DNA of 64,000 nt, taken from positions 21,118 to 85,117 of the forward strand of contig JAAFIV010000022.1 in assembly GCA_013298775.1 (NCBI GenBank), read 5' to 3'. This DNA comes from Ignavibacteria bacterium (GTDB lineage Bacteria; Bacteroidota; Ignavibacteria; Kapaibacteriales; UBA4661). Positions 8,061 to 16,871 of this stretch are shown one piece after another. The notes under the pieces were generated by a model. The model had not been told where the DNA came from. It did no database searches and saw nothing but the letters and a program-made list of their open reading frames with translations. A program made the position numbers and the translations under genes. Every line of letters begins with the position of its first letter. The stretch's first letter is position 1.

Positions 8061-9788
8061 ATGGCACTTTCAGCATTTGTCGCTTCGACAAGTAAGCTCC
8101 TGTCGAAGTTTGTTCAGGATGTGTGTGTTGCGGAGGACATTCAAGTCCGCCAGATGCAGCATCATTCCTCGCTTTTGAATGAGTTGTTGGCTGCGCCACC
8201 AGACCTGCTCTTTCTGCACGCTTCCATCATTGAGGAATTCGATGAAAATATCGTTGCGCGGATTAAAAATGACGATATTCTGAGCCGTGCTTTTATTGTG
8301 GTCTTTGCTTCGCGCCCTGAAGGTGCGGATTTTGCCTACAAAATTGGTGGTGATGCCTTCCTGCCCATTCCCTTCAAAGACGAACAATTTGCCCAGATTC
8401 TACGCCTGATTCTGAACTTGCCCAAGCATATTTTGGTGGTGAGCAAGTCCGACGCGCTGCCGAACACAGTGCGTGAAGCGGGCGCGATGTTTGAGTACAA
8501 TGTGTCGTGGGCGCATTCGGCAGAAGAGGCAATCAAAGTGGCGGGCGAGAGATTCCCCGACCTGATTTTGAGCGAATACGCGCTCCCGCAACGCAACGGT
8601 GCGGCACTCGCAAAACTCGTAAAAAGCTCGCATTTGCTGGGGCATATTCCTGTTGTGGTGATGATGGAATCCAACGACGTAGAAATCGTCGAAGAGTGCT
8701 TCGAGGCTGGTTGTAATGATGTTTTCCTCTATCCTTTCGACCGCCACAAGCACATCAATCTCATCAGTGCGATTGTAAAACCGCCCAAGAAAGGGCGTAA
8801 ATACTCGGCTCTCGTGGTGGACGACAGCGTTACGATTCGCCACGTGATTTCCAAAATGTTCAAGCAAATGGGCTTTACCGTAATGACCGCCGCCGATGGT
8901 CAAGAGGGCATGAAACTTGCAACGCAGCATCAGCCCGACATTATCACGAGCGATTATGATATGCCCGTGATGGACGGATGGGATTTTTGCGCCCGCTTGC
9001 GTGAAAGCGAATATACATCAGATATTCCCGTCGTAATGGTTTCTTCACGCAGTACCATTACCGACAAGCGCAAGGCGCAATCGCTTGGCGTGGCGGCATA
9101 TTTGACCAAGCCTTTCAAAACCGAAGATTTGGAGCGGATTGTCAAGGCATTGGTCGTGCAAAACCAACGTCGCAAAAAAGAAGAAGCACTCGAAAAATAC
9201 ACCAGCACCGATGCCGTAAAAGACATAGAACGCGGCGGACCGACACCGCTTGAAACCCGCATTGTGACAATGGTTTCCACGAATATTGCTGATTTTACCA
9301 AAAAATTCGACTGGCTAGGAACCGACCGCGCGTTGGAAATGCTGAACGATTATTTTACGCAGTTTACCGAAATTATCACCGAGCGCAAAGGCGTGATTGA
9401 CAGCTTGGGTGGCGACGAAATCCTCGCCCGCTTCGACTCCGCCGACCCCAAAAGCGATGCGATGAATGCTGCCGATGCGGTTGTGGCAATGCTCGAGTAT
9501 CTCGACCATTACAACGCGCACAACGACGATGAATTGGAAGTGCGCATTGGTTTACACACCGACCGCGTACTGGTGGGCAATTACGGCAGCGCGGCGCATA
9601 GAATGGTCTATTCTATGCTTGGCGACGGCGTAGGAATTACCAAGCTGCTCCAACGCTCCACTGCGCCAAATTCTTGTCTTATTTCCACAGACACATACGA
9701 TTACGTGAAAGAAAGTATCGGTGATTTGCCGTCGTATTCCGTGCCACGTCGCTCAGGCGAGCGCGACATTGTTGCGTACAAATTGTGA
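8061..9788 (+). CDS. Three-receiver response regulator with degenerate class III cyclase domain
   Basis: 575 residues from ATG 8061; the frame is open back to 7878 but that part is repeat DNA. Order: a degenerate receiver-like domain (about 1-115), a second one (about 117-240, starting HILVVSKSD and lacking the acidic pair), a canonical receiver (about 245-370: ALVVDDSVTI, phospho-Asp in TSDYDMPVMDGWDF, Lys in YLTKPF) and a class III nucleotide cyclase homology domain (about 400-575). The cyclase domain has GGDEILARF, but the first metal Asp (FxDIxxFT) reads STNIADFT and the NxxxR stretch reads GITKLLQR, so catalysis looks impaired. Probably a phospho-signal integrator; partner kinase not in the window. 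Confidence 0.85.
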   Translation: MALSAFVASTSKLLSKFVQDVCVAEDIQVRQMQHHSSLLNELLAAPPDLLFLHASIIEEFDENIVARIKNDDILSRAFIVVFASRPEGADFAYKIGGDAFLPIPFKDEQFAQILRLILNLPKHILVVSKSDALPNTVREAGAMFEYNVSWAHSAEEAIKVAGERFPDLILSEYALPQRNGAALAKLVKSSHLLGHIPVVVMMESNDVEIVEECFEAGCNDVFLYPFDRHKHINLISAIVKPPKKGRKYSALVVDDSVTIRHVISKMFKQMGFTVMTAADGQEGMKLATQHQPDIITSDYDMPVMDGWDFCARLRESEYTSDIPVVMVSSRSTITDKRKAQSLGVAAYLTKPFKTEDLERIVKALVVQNQRRKKEEALEKYTSTDAVKDIERGGPTPLETRIVTMVSTNIADFTKKFDWLGTDRALEMLNDYFTQFTEIITERKGVIDSLGGDEILARFDSADPKSDAMNAADAVVAMLEYLDHYNAHNDDELEVRIGLHTDRVLVGNYGSAAHRMVYSMLGDGVGITKLLQRSTAPNSCLISTDTYDYVKESIGDLPSYSVPRRSGERDIVAYKL

Positions 9789-9799
9789 TGCACAAAACG

Positions 9800-9967
9800 T
9801 AATTGGTCAAGTCATTCGTCAGGGAACGCGGATGAAGCCCAGACTGAAAGGATTTTGAGGATTTTTTTTCATCTTTTCAACCATTTTTATCCCTCTTGAA
9901 TTCAAGTCCTCAAAATCCTCTTGAGTCCTCAAAATCCGCGTTCCCAAATCAAGATCTGACCAGTTAC
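9800..9967. repeat. Palindromic MITE-like element, copy 2 (GTAAC family) with 8-bp flanking repeats
   Basis: Ends GTAATTGGTCA (from 9800) and CTGACCAGTTAC (9956-9967). Directly outside lie CACAAAAC (9792-9799) and GACAAAAC (9968-9975), seven of eight identical, as expected for a target-site duplication. The interior is its own palindrome (GGAACGCGGAT against ATCCGCGTTCC, with AGGATTTTGAGGATTTT runs) and differs from the interiors of the other copies. No ORF. Confidence 0.75.
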
Positions 9968-9989
9968 GACAAAACTATGCTAGACAACT

Positions 9990-10976
9990 ATGCCATTTAC
10001 CTTCAAAAACCCTGAATTCTTCTGGCTTTTCGCGCTGTTGCCGGTGCTGTTCTATCGCTATTGGCGAGTAGGTGCGGCGCAAGGCGAGGTGCGCTTCTCC
10101 ACTTTGCAAGGCTTTCGCGCTATCAAGCCGAATGTGCGTGTGTATTTGCGCCATGTTCCGTTTGTTTTGCGCGTGTGCGCCTTTTGCTTGCTTGTTGTAG
10201 CAATTGCTCGCCCGCAGTCCAGCGCGAAAGGGCAAAACGTCGAAACTGAAGGCATTGATATTGTGCTGGCGATGGATATTTCGGGTTCGATGCTTGCCGA
10301 AGATTTTAAGCCAAATCGTATAGAAGCCTCAAAAAAGCTGGCGGTGGAGTTTATCGAATCGCGTCCGAATGACCGCATCGGGCTGGTGGTTTTTAGCGGC
10401 GAGAGCTTCACGCAATGCCCGCTCACGACCGACCACGACGTGCTGAAAAATCTTTTTGGTGCAATCAAAAGCGGCATGGTGCTGGACGGCACTGCTATTG
10501 GCTTGGGGCTGAGTACGGCGGTGAGCCGCTTGAAAGATTCCGAAGCAAAAAGCAAAGTCGTGATTCTCCTCACCGATGGTGTGAATAATTCTGGCTCGGT
10601 CGCGCCGCTTACGTCGGCGGAAATTGCTCGCACTTTTGGCATTCGCGTTTACACGATTGGCGTTGGCACATATGGTTTCGCGCCATATCCCGTACAAACG
10701 CCGTTTGGCATTCAATACCAAAATCTTGAAGTACAGATTGATGAAGACGTAATGAAGCAAATCGCGCAAATGACCAACGGACGCTACTTCCGCGCCACCA
10801 GCAACACGAAACTGCAAGAAGTCTATAACGAAATTGATAAATTGGAACGCACCAAAATCTTTGTAACTGAGTTCCGACGCTATTCCGAAGAGTTTTATCC
10901 GTTTGCGCTTGCGGCAGCCGCACTTTTGTTGCTTGAAATTTTACTGCGTTACACGGTGCTGCGCAGCATACCGTAG
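9990..10976 (+). CDS. batA: BatA-like von Willebrand factor A membrane protein
   Basis: 328 residues. Two membrane segments near the N-terminus (FFWLFALLPVLFYRYW and VLRVCAFCLLVVAIA) and one at the C-terminus (FYPFALAAAALLLLEIL) flank a VWA domain with an intact MIDAS: DISGS, then the Thr in GTAIGLGL and the Asp in LLTDGVNNSG. This layout and length match BatA of the Bat/aerotolerance cluster, which usually goes with a MoxR ATPase, a DUF58 protein and BatB. None of those is in the window, so the gene is either an isolated member or the end of a broken cluster. Role in envelope stress is by family only. Confidence 0.85.
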   Translation: MPFTFKNPEFFWLFALLPVLFYRYWRVGAAQGEVRFSTLQGFRAIKPNVRVYLRHVPFVLRVCAFCLLVVAIARPQSSAKGQNVETEGIDIVLAMDISGSMLAEDFKPNRIEASKKLAVEFIESRPNDRIGLVVFSGESFTQCPLTTDHDVLKNLFGAIKSGMVLDGTAIGLGLSTAVSRLKDSEAKSKVVILLTDGVNNSGSVAPLTSAEIARTFGIRVYTIGVGTYGFAPYPVQTPFGIQYQNLEVQIDEDVMKQIAQMTNGRYFRATSNTKLQEVYNEIDKLERTKIFVTEFRRYSEEFYPFALAAAALLLLEILLRYTVLRSIP

Positions 10977-11030
10977 GGAAAGGATGAAGTATGAGGGATG
11001 AAATTTGAAGTATGAGGGATGAAATTTGAA

Positions 11031-11175
11031 GTAACTGGTTAGGCATTGTCCCGTCGGGCGGTTTCTTGACCGTCCGGCGGGTTCTTCTTTCGATAAAACA
11101 TCGCATTTGCACTCGCCGGACGGCTACTGCGCCAGTGATAACAGCCGCCCGACGAGGAGATACCTGACCAGTTAC
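11031..11175. repeat. Palindromic MITE-like element, copy 3 (GTAAC family)
   Basis: Ends GTAACTGGTTAGG (11031) and CCTGACCAGTTAC (to 11175). The interior holds CCCGTCGGGCGG against CCGCCCGACG and GACCGTCCGGCGGG against CGCCGGACGGC. Nearly the same sequence, in the same orientation, lies at 24038. Before it (10980-11030) is a short tandem run of GATGAAATTTGAAGTATGAGG units. Confidence 0.8.
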
Positions 11176-11237
11176 GTGTAAAGTCTAAAAGCCGCATAAA
11201 AACAAGTGTTCACGTTACACGCCTAGCAACAATCACC

Positions 11238-12326
11238 ATGAGCGCGAAACTCTCCGCAACAGAAATTATACGCCGCCACAATGCCGCAAAACGCCGCCGC
11301 TCCTTGCTTGCGGCGCGGTGTAGCGATGCTTTTTTTGGAATGTATTTGCTCATTTTACTCCAAAAAACCTTGTGGGAAGGCGTGTTCAATCCGAGCGGCA
11401 CACCGCAAACATTGGACGTAACGTGGTATGTGCTTGTCTGTGGGCTTGGTAGCACATTTGGCGTGGTGATGAGTATTCTACGCGCTTCTCCTGCGAGCCT
11501 CATTTTCGGCTTGCAGAACGACAGCGACAAAGGTACGTGGCGAGAAGCCGTCGCGCTGCACTGGTCGTGGACGCTGGGTATTTTGACCGTTGTGGCAGGC
11601 TGGATTATCACCAAAATTTCCCTTGCTGATTTCTTCTCCGAAGAAGGTTTGGCGGGCGCGAAGCGGATTTTTGTCGCGCTTTTTACGCCAGAATTTTCCA
11701 TTTTTGGGCAGGCATTTTACGCGATTATCGAAACGATTTACCTCGCGCTCATGGCGACGTTGCTTGCTTTGCCATTCTCGTTTTTGCTGAGTTTTTTCTG
11801 TGCGGAAAACTGTGCCAGAGAGATTTTCGGCGGTCATCCCGCAGTAATGGCGATGTACTACGGTTTGCGCTTTTTGGCAAATCTTACGCGCTCAATCGAG
11901 CCACTTATTTGGGCGATTGTTTTTTCGGTGTGGGTGGGAATTGGTCCCTTTGCAGGAATGCTCGCACTCGCCGTCCATACGATTGCCTCGCTTGTGAAGC
12001 AGTATTCCGAGCAGATTGAGGAAATTGATAACGGCACAGTCGAAGCAATAGAATCCACCGGAGCCGCACCGTTGCAGGTGGTGTGGTTTGCCGTTGTGCC
12101 GCAGATTGTGCTGCCATTTTTGAGCTTCACGATTTATCGCTGGGACATCAACGTGCGTATGGCGACTGTTATTGGGCTTGTCGGCGGTGGCGGCATCGGG
12201 ACGCTTTTGGTACAATATCAAGGCTTGGCAAAATGGCACGAAGTCGGCTTGATAATTTTTATGATTGCTGCCGTTGTCTGGGTGATGGATTATCTTTCCT
12301 CGAAAATTCGCGCGGCAATTCGGTAG
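11238..12326 (+). CDS. phnE: PhnE-like ABC transporter permease
   Basis: 362 residues. The C-terminal 240 residues are a BPD_transp_1 permease of the phosphonate/phosphite type: membrane helices (AIIETIYLALMATLLALPFSFLL and others), the loop RFLANLTRSIEPLIWAIVF, and the EAA region EAIESTGAAPLQVVWFAVVPQ that contacts the ATPase. The ending GLVGGGGIGTLLVQYQ is typical of PhnE. The first 120 residues add a basic stretch and two or three more membrane segments, making it longer than standard PhnE (about 260-280). No phnC or phnD is adjacent, so the partner ATPase and binding protein must be elsewhere or the gene is an orphan. Substrate by family: phosphonate, phosphite or a related anion. Confidence 0.85.
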   Translation: MSAKLSATEIIRRHNAAKRRRSLLAARCSDAFFGMYLLILLQKTLWEGVFNPSGTPQTLDVTWYVLVCGLGSTFGVVMSILRASPASLIFGLQNDSDKGTWREAVALHWSWTLGILTVVAGWIITKISLADFFSEEGLAGAKRIFVALFTPEFSIFGQAFYAIIETIYLALMATLLALPFSFLLSFFCAENCAREIFGGHPAVMAMYYGLRFLANLTRSIEPLIWAIVFSVWVGIGPFAGMLALAVHTIASLVKQYSEQIEEIDNGTVEAIESTGAAPLQVVWFAVVPQIVLPFLSFTIYRWDINVRMATVIGLVGGGGIGTLLVQYQGLAKWHEVGLIIFMIAAVVWVMDYLSSKIRAAIR

Positions 12327-12506
12327 AAAAATCGCTTGTTCAAGCAATAGAGCAATGTACAAGATTTCACTGACCTTCAGAATCAAAACGCCTGAACACG
12401 AGATTATATAATACTTCCAGAAGATTCCGCCTCAAAGTGCAAAAATCAAAAAACAGGCTTCAAGCCGTGATGTGTTCTTGCCTTTAGGTACTTCAAAGAG
12501 AAATTT

Positions 12507-13238
12507 TCAAAAGAAAAACCGCAACGCAACATTCGCCGATGAAACAAAAGCATCGCTCGAGAAGTCAGGATTGAAGCGGCGCGGATAGTTGCTGGGAATG
12601 GGGCTAGAGGTGTGGGGTTGTCCAGTGGTGTAGCTTGTGCCGTGTAGTTCTGCGCCAATCGTGATATTTTTTGTGAGAATGTACTCAAAACCGAATACGC
12701 CACCAAACCAAAACGACGCAACGGATTCATTGTAAATGTAAGAAAATGTCTGGCGCGGCGGCGTAGAAAACCATTCCACCGACGACGACACCAAGCCAGA
12801 GCGCACACCACCATATACGCGCATATTCTGCTCAATCGGATGCGTATAATACGTGCCAACACCGAAGCGGAAAAAGAGGTTATTCCGCACATTTTCTGTG
12901 CTTTGCGTCGAATCAATTTTCACGGGAAATTTATCCTGTGTTGAAGAAATACCAAACTCTGTTTCCACGCGAAAATACTTACCCACCTGCACGGGAACAT
13001 ACCACGACAGCACACCTGCTGGCTGGAGGTTGTACGTATCGTTGCTGGGAAAAGTATAGGGAATAATACTTACGCCAAAACCCAAATGAGCAATCTCTGG
13101 TTCAGGTCTGGTAGATTCAAGTCCAATAGATTCAGGTTTGACCGCAGTGCTGGCTGATTGTGCGAAGGAGAACGATATGCTGCATACAAGCGCAAACGCT
13201 GACAATAGCAGGAGTGTGCTAAAAGAGTGCTTCATCAT
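12507..13238 (-). CDS. Outer-membrane beta-barrel-like protein
   Basis: 243 residues with a clear signal peptide (MMKHSFSTLLLLSAFALVCS, cleavage probably after SFAQ). The mature part has alternating amphipathic strands with aromatic ends, Gly-rich turns (GVFGFEYILTKNITIGAELHG) and a C-terminal run ANVALRFFF ending in Phe. That is the pattern of 8-strand outer-membrane barrels (OmpW/OMP_b-brl type). It stands alone on the minus strand, convergent with the PhnE-like gene. Function not recognised. Confidence 0.75.
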   Translation of the reverse strand: MMKHSFSTLLLLSAFALVCSISFSFAQSASTAVKPESIGLESTRPEPEIAHLGFGVSIIPYTFPSNDTYNLQPAGVLSWYVPVQVGKYFRVETEFGISSTQDKFPVKIDSTQSTENVRNNLFFRFGVGTYYTHPIEQNMRVYGGVRSGLVSSSVEWFSTPPRQTFSYIYNESVASFWFGGVFGFEYILTKNITIGAELHGTSYTTGQPHTSSPIPSNYPRRFNPDFSSDAFVSSANVALRFFF

Positions 13239-13311
13239 GTCAGGGAAGAATGAATGAACGATTGCAAGACAAATGCTTATTCCATACCACCTTATGCAAA
13301 CTTGCGCACTA

Positions 13312-13409
13312 CCCTCACCCCTCGCTGCGCGAGACCCTCTCCCAAAGGGCGAGGGTTAATGGAGGCTAGTTCTGAAACCCTCTCCCTCTGGGAGAGGGTT
13401 GGGTGAGGG
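13312..13409. repeat. Palindromic repeat with CCCTCACCC ends
   Basis: CCCTCACCC (13312) and GGGTGAGGG (to 13409) bracket two inner hairpins built from ACCCTCTCCC/GGGCGAGGGT and AACCCTCTCCC/GGGAGAGGGTT. It lies between two minus-strand genes. Repeats of this CCCTCTCCC type are widespread in unrelated bacteria. It may form a strong RNA hairpin at the 3' end of the LRR transcript. Confidence 0.75.
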
Positions 13410-13427
13410 CGGCGTGCGTAAGGCGAG

Positions 13428-14870
13428 TTATTCCATATTGAGCAAATTCGGAAACTTTGCCGCCAAACGCTGCATTTCTGCTGGCGGAAAAGGATTTGAT
13501 GTTACTTCTAAGGAGCGTAATTGCTCCAGATTGGCAAGCTCATCGGGCAAGGTTGTGAGCTGATTTCCATTGACCAAGAGCGTGCGCAAATCCATCAGAA
13601 AGCCCATTTCATGCGGCAGTGTGGTGAGTTTATTCCCACTTGCCAGCAAAATTTGAAGCTGTTTTAATTTACCAATTTCTGGTACAATGCTTTGAAGCTG
13701 ATTATCGCTAATGTTCAGGGTTTGGAGACTTTTGAGGTCGCCTAAATCTTCGGGCAGAGCCTTCAGTTTATTGCTACTCACATCAAGGTTTTGCAGGTTT
13801 GTCAGCCCTGTCAAAACGGAATCAAGGGTGATGAGTTGATTGCCCGTTGCGACGAAGGTTCGTAGATTGCTGAGGTTATGAAGTTCGGCGGGCAATTTTG
13901 AAATCTGATTAAAACTCACAACAATCATCTGCAAATTAGTGAGCGTACCGATTTCGGGGGGCAAGGTTTTGAGCTTGTTTACATTCGCTTCGAGGCGTTC
14001 CAATGCCGTTAAATACTTGATTTCCTGCGGTAAGACCGTTAAGCGATTATTGACCACATCGAGTACACGCAAACTTTCCAAGCCACTAATTTCGGGCGGA
14101 AGCGCGGTGATTTTATTCCCCACAAGGAAAAGCTGTTCGAGCTTCGTCAAGCGTCCAATGCTGGGCGGAAGCGCGGTGAGGTAGTTGTAATTTAACGCTA
14201 AGGAGCGGAGTTCTTGGAGTTTGCCAAGTTGCGCGGGAATCGTTGGAATGCGGTTATTGTTGAGGTCGAGTGTCCGCAAGACGGGCAAATTACACAGTTC
14301 CAGAGGGAATGCAGTAATCTGGTTCGACATCAAATGTAAGGTCTGTAATTGCGGTAAATTCCCAAGCTGTATAGGGATAGCCGTAATTTTATTATGCGAG
14401 GCATTCAAATAGCCCAAAAGCTGCAAATTTTCAAGCTGGGGCGGAAGTGCGGTCAGGTAATTGTGCGTCAAATCAAGACGCTGAAGATTGGGGAAATTCC
14501 CGATTTGCGGCGGCAAAAAGGACATTTCATTATTGCTAAGGTCGAGGATTTGGATATTGCGAAGCTGCGCAATTTCAACAGGAAAGGTTTTGAGTTTGCG
14601 AAAACTGAGCGAAAGTTTATAGACTTTCGTTGGTTCTTTAAGTGCTTCTTTAATCGAAAAATACGTTTTCTGTTTCGCGAGCGCGGCAGAATCCAAGATA
14701 GCACCTTGCGGTACAGCTATCTGAACGAACTTTATTTGTCCACTCGTTTTATCCTGTGCAAATGCCAACGTGCCTTGTACGCACACGCTTACAAGCAGCG
14801 CATAGCACCAAAAAAGGCACATCATCATCACCGAAAGGACACGACCATGAGAAATCAGACAATTCACCAT
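13428..14870 (-). CDS. Secreted leucine-rich repeat protein
   Basis: 480 residues. A hydrophobic segment at about 15-38 ending TLAFAQ is probably a signal peptide (later ATG starts near residue 15 would give a more standard one). From about residue 82 onward there are about 16 leucine-rich repeats of 23 residues, of the type LxxLDLSxNxLxxLPxxIGxL (SDS22/Shoc2-like), running nearly to the C-terminus. No T9SS sorting domain, transmembrane anchor or enzymatic domain is visible. Bacterial LRR proteins of this sort usually mediate protein binding at the surface or in the periplasm; the partner is unknown. Confidence 0.85.
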   Translation of the reverse strand: MVNCLISHGRVLSVMMMCLFWCYALLVSVCVQGTLAFAQDKTSGQIKFVQIAVPQGAILDSAALAKQKTYFSIKEALKEPTKVYKLSLSFRKLKTFPVEIAQLRNIQILDLSNNEMSFLPPQIGNFPNLQRLDLTHNYLTALPPQLENLQLLGYLNASHNKITAIPIQLGNLPQLQTLHLMSNQITAFPLELCNLPVLRTLDLNNNRIPTIPAQLGKLQELRSLALNYNYLTALPPSIGRLTKLEQLFLVGNKITALPPEISGLESLRVLDVVNNRLTVLPQEIKYLTALERLEANVNKLKTLPPEIGTLTNLQMIVVSFNQISKLPAELHNLSNLRTFVATGNQLITLDSVLTGLTNLQNLDVSSNKLKALPEDLGDLKSLQTLNISDNQLQSIVPEIGKLKQLQILLASGNKLTTLPHEMGFLMDLRTLLVNGNQLTTLPDELANLEQLRSLEVTSNPFPPAEMQRLAAKFPNLLNME

Positions 14871-15214
14871 TATACTTCAATTTTGATAAACAAACATGAC
14901 CGCACCGTTGCACACGGTACGCAAGGACGAATTGGACACCAATTGAAAGCACCAACCATGCTCTGAAGATGAGCGGAAAGATACGGCTTTATTACGTTTT
15001 ACACAAGTTTCACCAAAAGAGTTTTTTGTTATCGTTGCGTAACCTTGTTTCGGGATTGTGCCGATAGAGTATATTCCATATTTCTTCCTGCCCCATGCTC
15101 TGTGGAGTCCGATATTTCGGCTTTTGGTTTATTTGTTTCCGCGTCTTCAACAGCGTCGTACAGGCTTGACCACTGGCGCGGGCAATTATGCAAGCAGTGT
15201 CTGTGTGCCTTTGC
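14871..15214. other. Intergenic region with possible leuC 3' remnant
   Basis: No gene. On the minus strand, directly after the TAG of the upstream membrane gene, about 30 bases (15185-15215) read GKGTQTLLA, close to the GKGARTLLA near the end of LeuC (intact gene at 18472-19875). The DNA match includes ATGCAAGCAGTGT exactly. It is short, so chance similarity cannot be excluded. The rest, including the region upstream of the LRR gene, shows nothing I can name. Confidence 0.35.
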
Positions 15215-16789
15215 CTATTGAAAATCTGCTTTACTCAATTTTACTATTGGGCGCAACAAAAATATTAATGTACATGCTGTCGCTACCGTTGCTATGCCTG
15301 TCCAAATGTACGCCTCCATGCCCATCCAAGGTCCGTGAAAACGGAAGTAGGTTTGCATCGGAAATTGTGAGTATGTAGAAATTACGCCTGATAATTCTTG
15401 CATCTGTGGGATATTTAACTTCAGATACGATTGAGACCACAGGAAAGTCAAGCCAATAACAGGTAAAGCATTCGCGATTGTAAAACGCTCAAATTGAAAA
15501 AGTAAGCAACATGGCACTATAAAAAAAGGTATCATATTAACAAGTTGCCGTGATTCGGTCATGACTACTGAAAGTAACAATGTCAGTGAGAAAATGATTG
15601 AAAATCCCAGCCCAAGCGTCCGTATAATTGGAATGAGGCGAGGTAACAAGATGAGGACTAATAAAAGAGGGATACCGAAAAATACAGTATTGGCAACAAC
15701 ACCGATAAGTGGCTTTGCTACTGCTGCGGAGAAAGTACCACCCAGAAATAATAATAATTCCATCTCGCTTCGCAAGTCAGGATTCTGTGCGAAAATTTTT
15801 AGTCCATATAACGCTATCATTATACTGAGAATACTTATCAATCGCATAGCCATGCCTGAGCGACGTACTGAGTGTATAATGCCTCTTAATGAAAAAAGTG
15901 TGCTTGTAAAAAATAGCGTATAAGCCCCGTACATCATTAGCACTAGCATACACAAATACACTAATGGTACAAAAGGTTGCTCAACGCTTGTTCCAAAGTT
16001 CAGTCCCATTTGCATGGAGACCCAAGCAAAAATCATGAGTGCAAATCCATAGCAAAGTGCTATAACTCTGCGGGCTGTATGATGGAAAGGTTGTTCTTGA
16101 TTCAAAGATTGTTCTATTGACAGCTCACGCGGGAAAAGATAGAGAAAAATCCCCACAAAAGCGGTCGTTTGCCATGTCCAAAATCCTACTATGATTGCCA
16201 AAAGCAGTAGCAACGAGCGATTCAATAGGTAGGCATAGAGCATGAATATTCCGATAAAGAATGCACTTGTGTCGGTAAGTGGCGGATAATAAAAGCTATA
16301 TTTCAGAATGGCAAAATTGCCGAAGACTAGGCTAAAACCTGTCCATGCAACAAGCGTTTTTAATGATAAATGCCTTGCAATCAGTCCCCATAGCCAAGCT
16401 GCAATAATAAGCAACATGAAATTATAGACGCGAAAAACGTCAAAAATTAGTGATAACGGGTGTTGATACGATAAAATATTTGTCGCCCTGTGAATTTGCC
16501 AAAGATAATAGCTTATGTAGTGTACAATCATACTAGGCAATATACGTTGGACACGGTACGGGGACAATTGCTTATTCGTAATTTGTGCAGAGCCATATGC
16601 GGCACAATCTCGAAACCAGCATCCATCCCAACCGCAGCCTTGATTCACCACGATGATTTCACCGAAACTCAAATACAATAAACCATAGATGACTATACAC
16701 AAGGGCATAAACCACAGATAGAGCGGCACTCTACGTGAAGTCGATTTTTTTGGTGTTTTTTGTATGAAAGATTTCTTTTGTTGTCCCAT
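15215..16789 (-). CDS. Polytopic membrane protein, paralogue of the next gene
   Basis: 524 residues, with about ten or more membrane helices after a basic N-terminus of about 22 residues. A conserved extracytoplasmic loop follows the first helix (NQGCGWDGCWFRDCAAYG); a second conserved block reads KYSFYYPPLTDTSAFFIG. Acidic residues in loops, large size and many helices recall GT-C-fold glycosyltransferases, but I see no motif that proves it, so the function stays open. It is clearly related over its whole length to the gene at 16872-18452, 82 bases away in the same direction, so the two are a tandem duplication. Confidence 0.8.
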   Translation of the reverse strand: MGQQKKSFIQKTPKKSTSRRVPLYLWFMPLCIVIYGLLYLSFGEIIVVNQGCGWDGCWFRDCAAYGSAQITNKQLSPYRVQRILPSMIVHYISYYLWQIHRATNILSYQHPLSLIFDVFRVYNFMLLIIAAWLWGLIARHLSLKTLVAWTGFSLVFGNFAILKYSFYYPPLTDTSAFFIGIFMLYAYLLNRSLLLLLAIIVGFWTWQTTAFVGIFLYLFPRELSIEQSLNQEQPFHHTARRVIALCYGFALMIFAWVSMQMGLNFGTSVEQPFVPLVYLCMLVLMMYGAYTLFFTSTLFSLRGIIHSVRRSGMAMRLISILSIMIALYGLKIFAQNPDLRSEMELLLFLGGTFSAAVAKPLIGVVANTVFFGIPLLLVLILLPRLIPIIRTLGLGFSIIFSLTLLLSVVMTESRQLVNMIPFFIVPCCLLFQFERFTIANALPVIGLTFLWSQSYLKLNIPQMQELSGVISTYSQFPMQTYFRFHGPWMGMEAYIWTGIATVATACTLIFLLRPIVKLSKADFQ

Positions 16790-16871
16790 GACTCAAGAAT
16801 ATGAAAAATTTATGGAAGCAATTCTAATGCAATTGTAAGCGACGATATGAACTGTGTTTACACACCTTTGT

